Assembly: GCA_021413665.1 (NCBI GenBank)
Contig: JAIOPW010000029.1
Coordinates: 1-6,266 of the forward strand
Source of the DNA: Rhodocyclales bacterium
GTDB taxonomy: Bacteria; Pseudomonadota; Gammaproteobacteria; Burkholderiales; Rhodocyclaceae
Direction of reading: 5' to 3'
DNA: 6,266 nt
The notes under the pieces were generated by a model. It saw only the letters and a program-made list of their open reading frames with translations. It did not search any database and was not told the DNA's origin. Made by a program: the position numbers and the translations under genes. This document shows, one piece after another, positions 5,777-6,266 of this stretch. Each line of letters starts with the position of its first letter. The stretch's first letter is position 1.

Positions 5777-6266
5777 CAGAGGGATTGGCAAAAATCGTTG
5801 ATCCGTTGCGCGGCGTCGAGGCACTGCTCGTGTGGCGCGACGAGGGCGATGCGGATGTAGTTGGCGCCGGGATTGACGTCGCCGGATTCACGCGCCAGGT
5901 AGCTGCCGGGAAGTACCACGACATTCTTCCGGCGCAGTAGCTCGCGGGCGAAATCGGTATCGGGAATCGGGGTCTTCGCCCAGAGGTAGAAACCGGCGTC
6001 CGGCACGCGGCAATCGAGGTGGTGGGCGATCAGCGGCGTCACCTCGTGGAATTTCTCGGCATACATGCGGCGGTTGTCCCGCACGTGCGCCTCGTCGCCC
6101 CAGGCCGCGACGCTGGCCGCCTGCACCGCCGGGTTCATGGCGCTGCCGTGGTAGGTGCGGTAGAGCAGGAATTTCTTCAGGATGGCGGCGTCGCCGGCGA
6201 CGAAGCCGGAACGCAGGCCCGGCACGTTGGAACGCTTGGAGAGGCTGGAGAAGGTCACCAGGTTGC
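5776..6266 (-). CDS. dapC: Succinyldiaminopimelate transaminase (class I aminotransferase), N-terminus off window
   Basis: The last 162 residues of a fold-type I PLP-dependent aminotransferase; the start lies beyond the right edge. The PLP-binding lysine is K10 of the visible part, in SSLSKRSNVPGLRSGFVAGD, a sequence typical of the DapC/aspartate-aminotransferase-like branch. The substrate-carboxylate arginine is R138 in NYIRIALV. Also visible are YRTYHGSAMNP and the C-terminal domain with VPDAGFYLWA. DapC makes N-succinyl-LL-diaminopimelate from N-succinyl-2-amino-6-ketopimelate with glutamate as amino donor. On fold alone it could be another class I aminotransferase, but its place 11 bases before dapD, with dapE following, makes DapC the best call. 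Confidence 0.93.
   Translation of the reverse strand, partial: NLVTFSSLSKRSNVPGLRSGFVAGDAAILKKFLLYRTYHGSAMNPAVQAASVAAWGDEAHVRDNRRMYAEKFHEVTPLIAHHLDCRVPDAGFYLWAKTPIPDTDFARELLRRKNVVVLPGSYLARESGDVNPGANYIRIALVAPHEQCLDAAQRINDFCQSL

Noticed and set aside
5765..5824. 20-residue N-terminal extension of DapD (MPRRRATD...)
   Set aside because: It overlaps the dapC coding end, lacks a ribosome binding site and is not family-like. ATG 5764 has AAGGA at good spacing.
4691..5860. Plus-strand open frame of 389 residues opposite dapD
   Set aside because: The antisense frame is kept open by high-GC codon bias. dapD explains this region fully.

Overview
The window looks like a high-GC betaproteobacterial chromosome, probably Rhodocyclales-like. 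This rests on the protein types and the dapC-dapD-(pilT/U-like)-dapE-prmB gene order, not on any search. Almost everything is on the minus strand and tightly packed. There is no rRNA, tRNA, CRISPR array, insertion sequence or phage gene.

Right part (about 1553-6266, minus strand): one apparent operon, read from right to left. It starts with the C-terminal part of the aminotransferase DapC, then DapD, a PilU-type pilus-retraction ATPase, DapE, a broken prmB and a [2Fe-2S] ferredoxin. DapC, DapD and DapE carry out successive steps of the succinylase branch of lysine/meso-diaminopimelate synthesis. The genes are joined by 11- and 19-base gaps and by TGATG and ATGA stop/start overlaps, which suggests one transcript with translational coupling. 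The pilus ATPase is the functional outsider. prmB (ribosomal protein L3 glutamine methyltransferase) has lost two internal blocks of roughly 90 and 105 bases. Each loss changes the frame, and the central remnant now reads in frame into the ferredoxin.

Left part: a small plus-strand lipoprotein with a minimal gluzincin zinc site converges on the ferredoxin gene with only three bases between their stops. Divergent from it are an AHSA1/SRPBCC-domain gene, in a patch of clearly lower GC (about 55% against about 70-80% next door), and then a short-chain dehydrogenase-fold gene cut by the left edge. That last gene is the most interesting item. It lacks the SDR NAD(P)-binding glycine motif and instead carries the T-x4-F-x-G signature of halohydrin dehalogenases, with strong resemblance to HheB. 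Its catalytic Tyr/Arg would fall just outside the window.

The only non-coding stretches are short: 378-466, 884-1012 and 1868-1914. None exceeds 300 bases.
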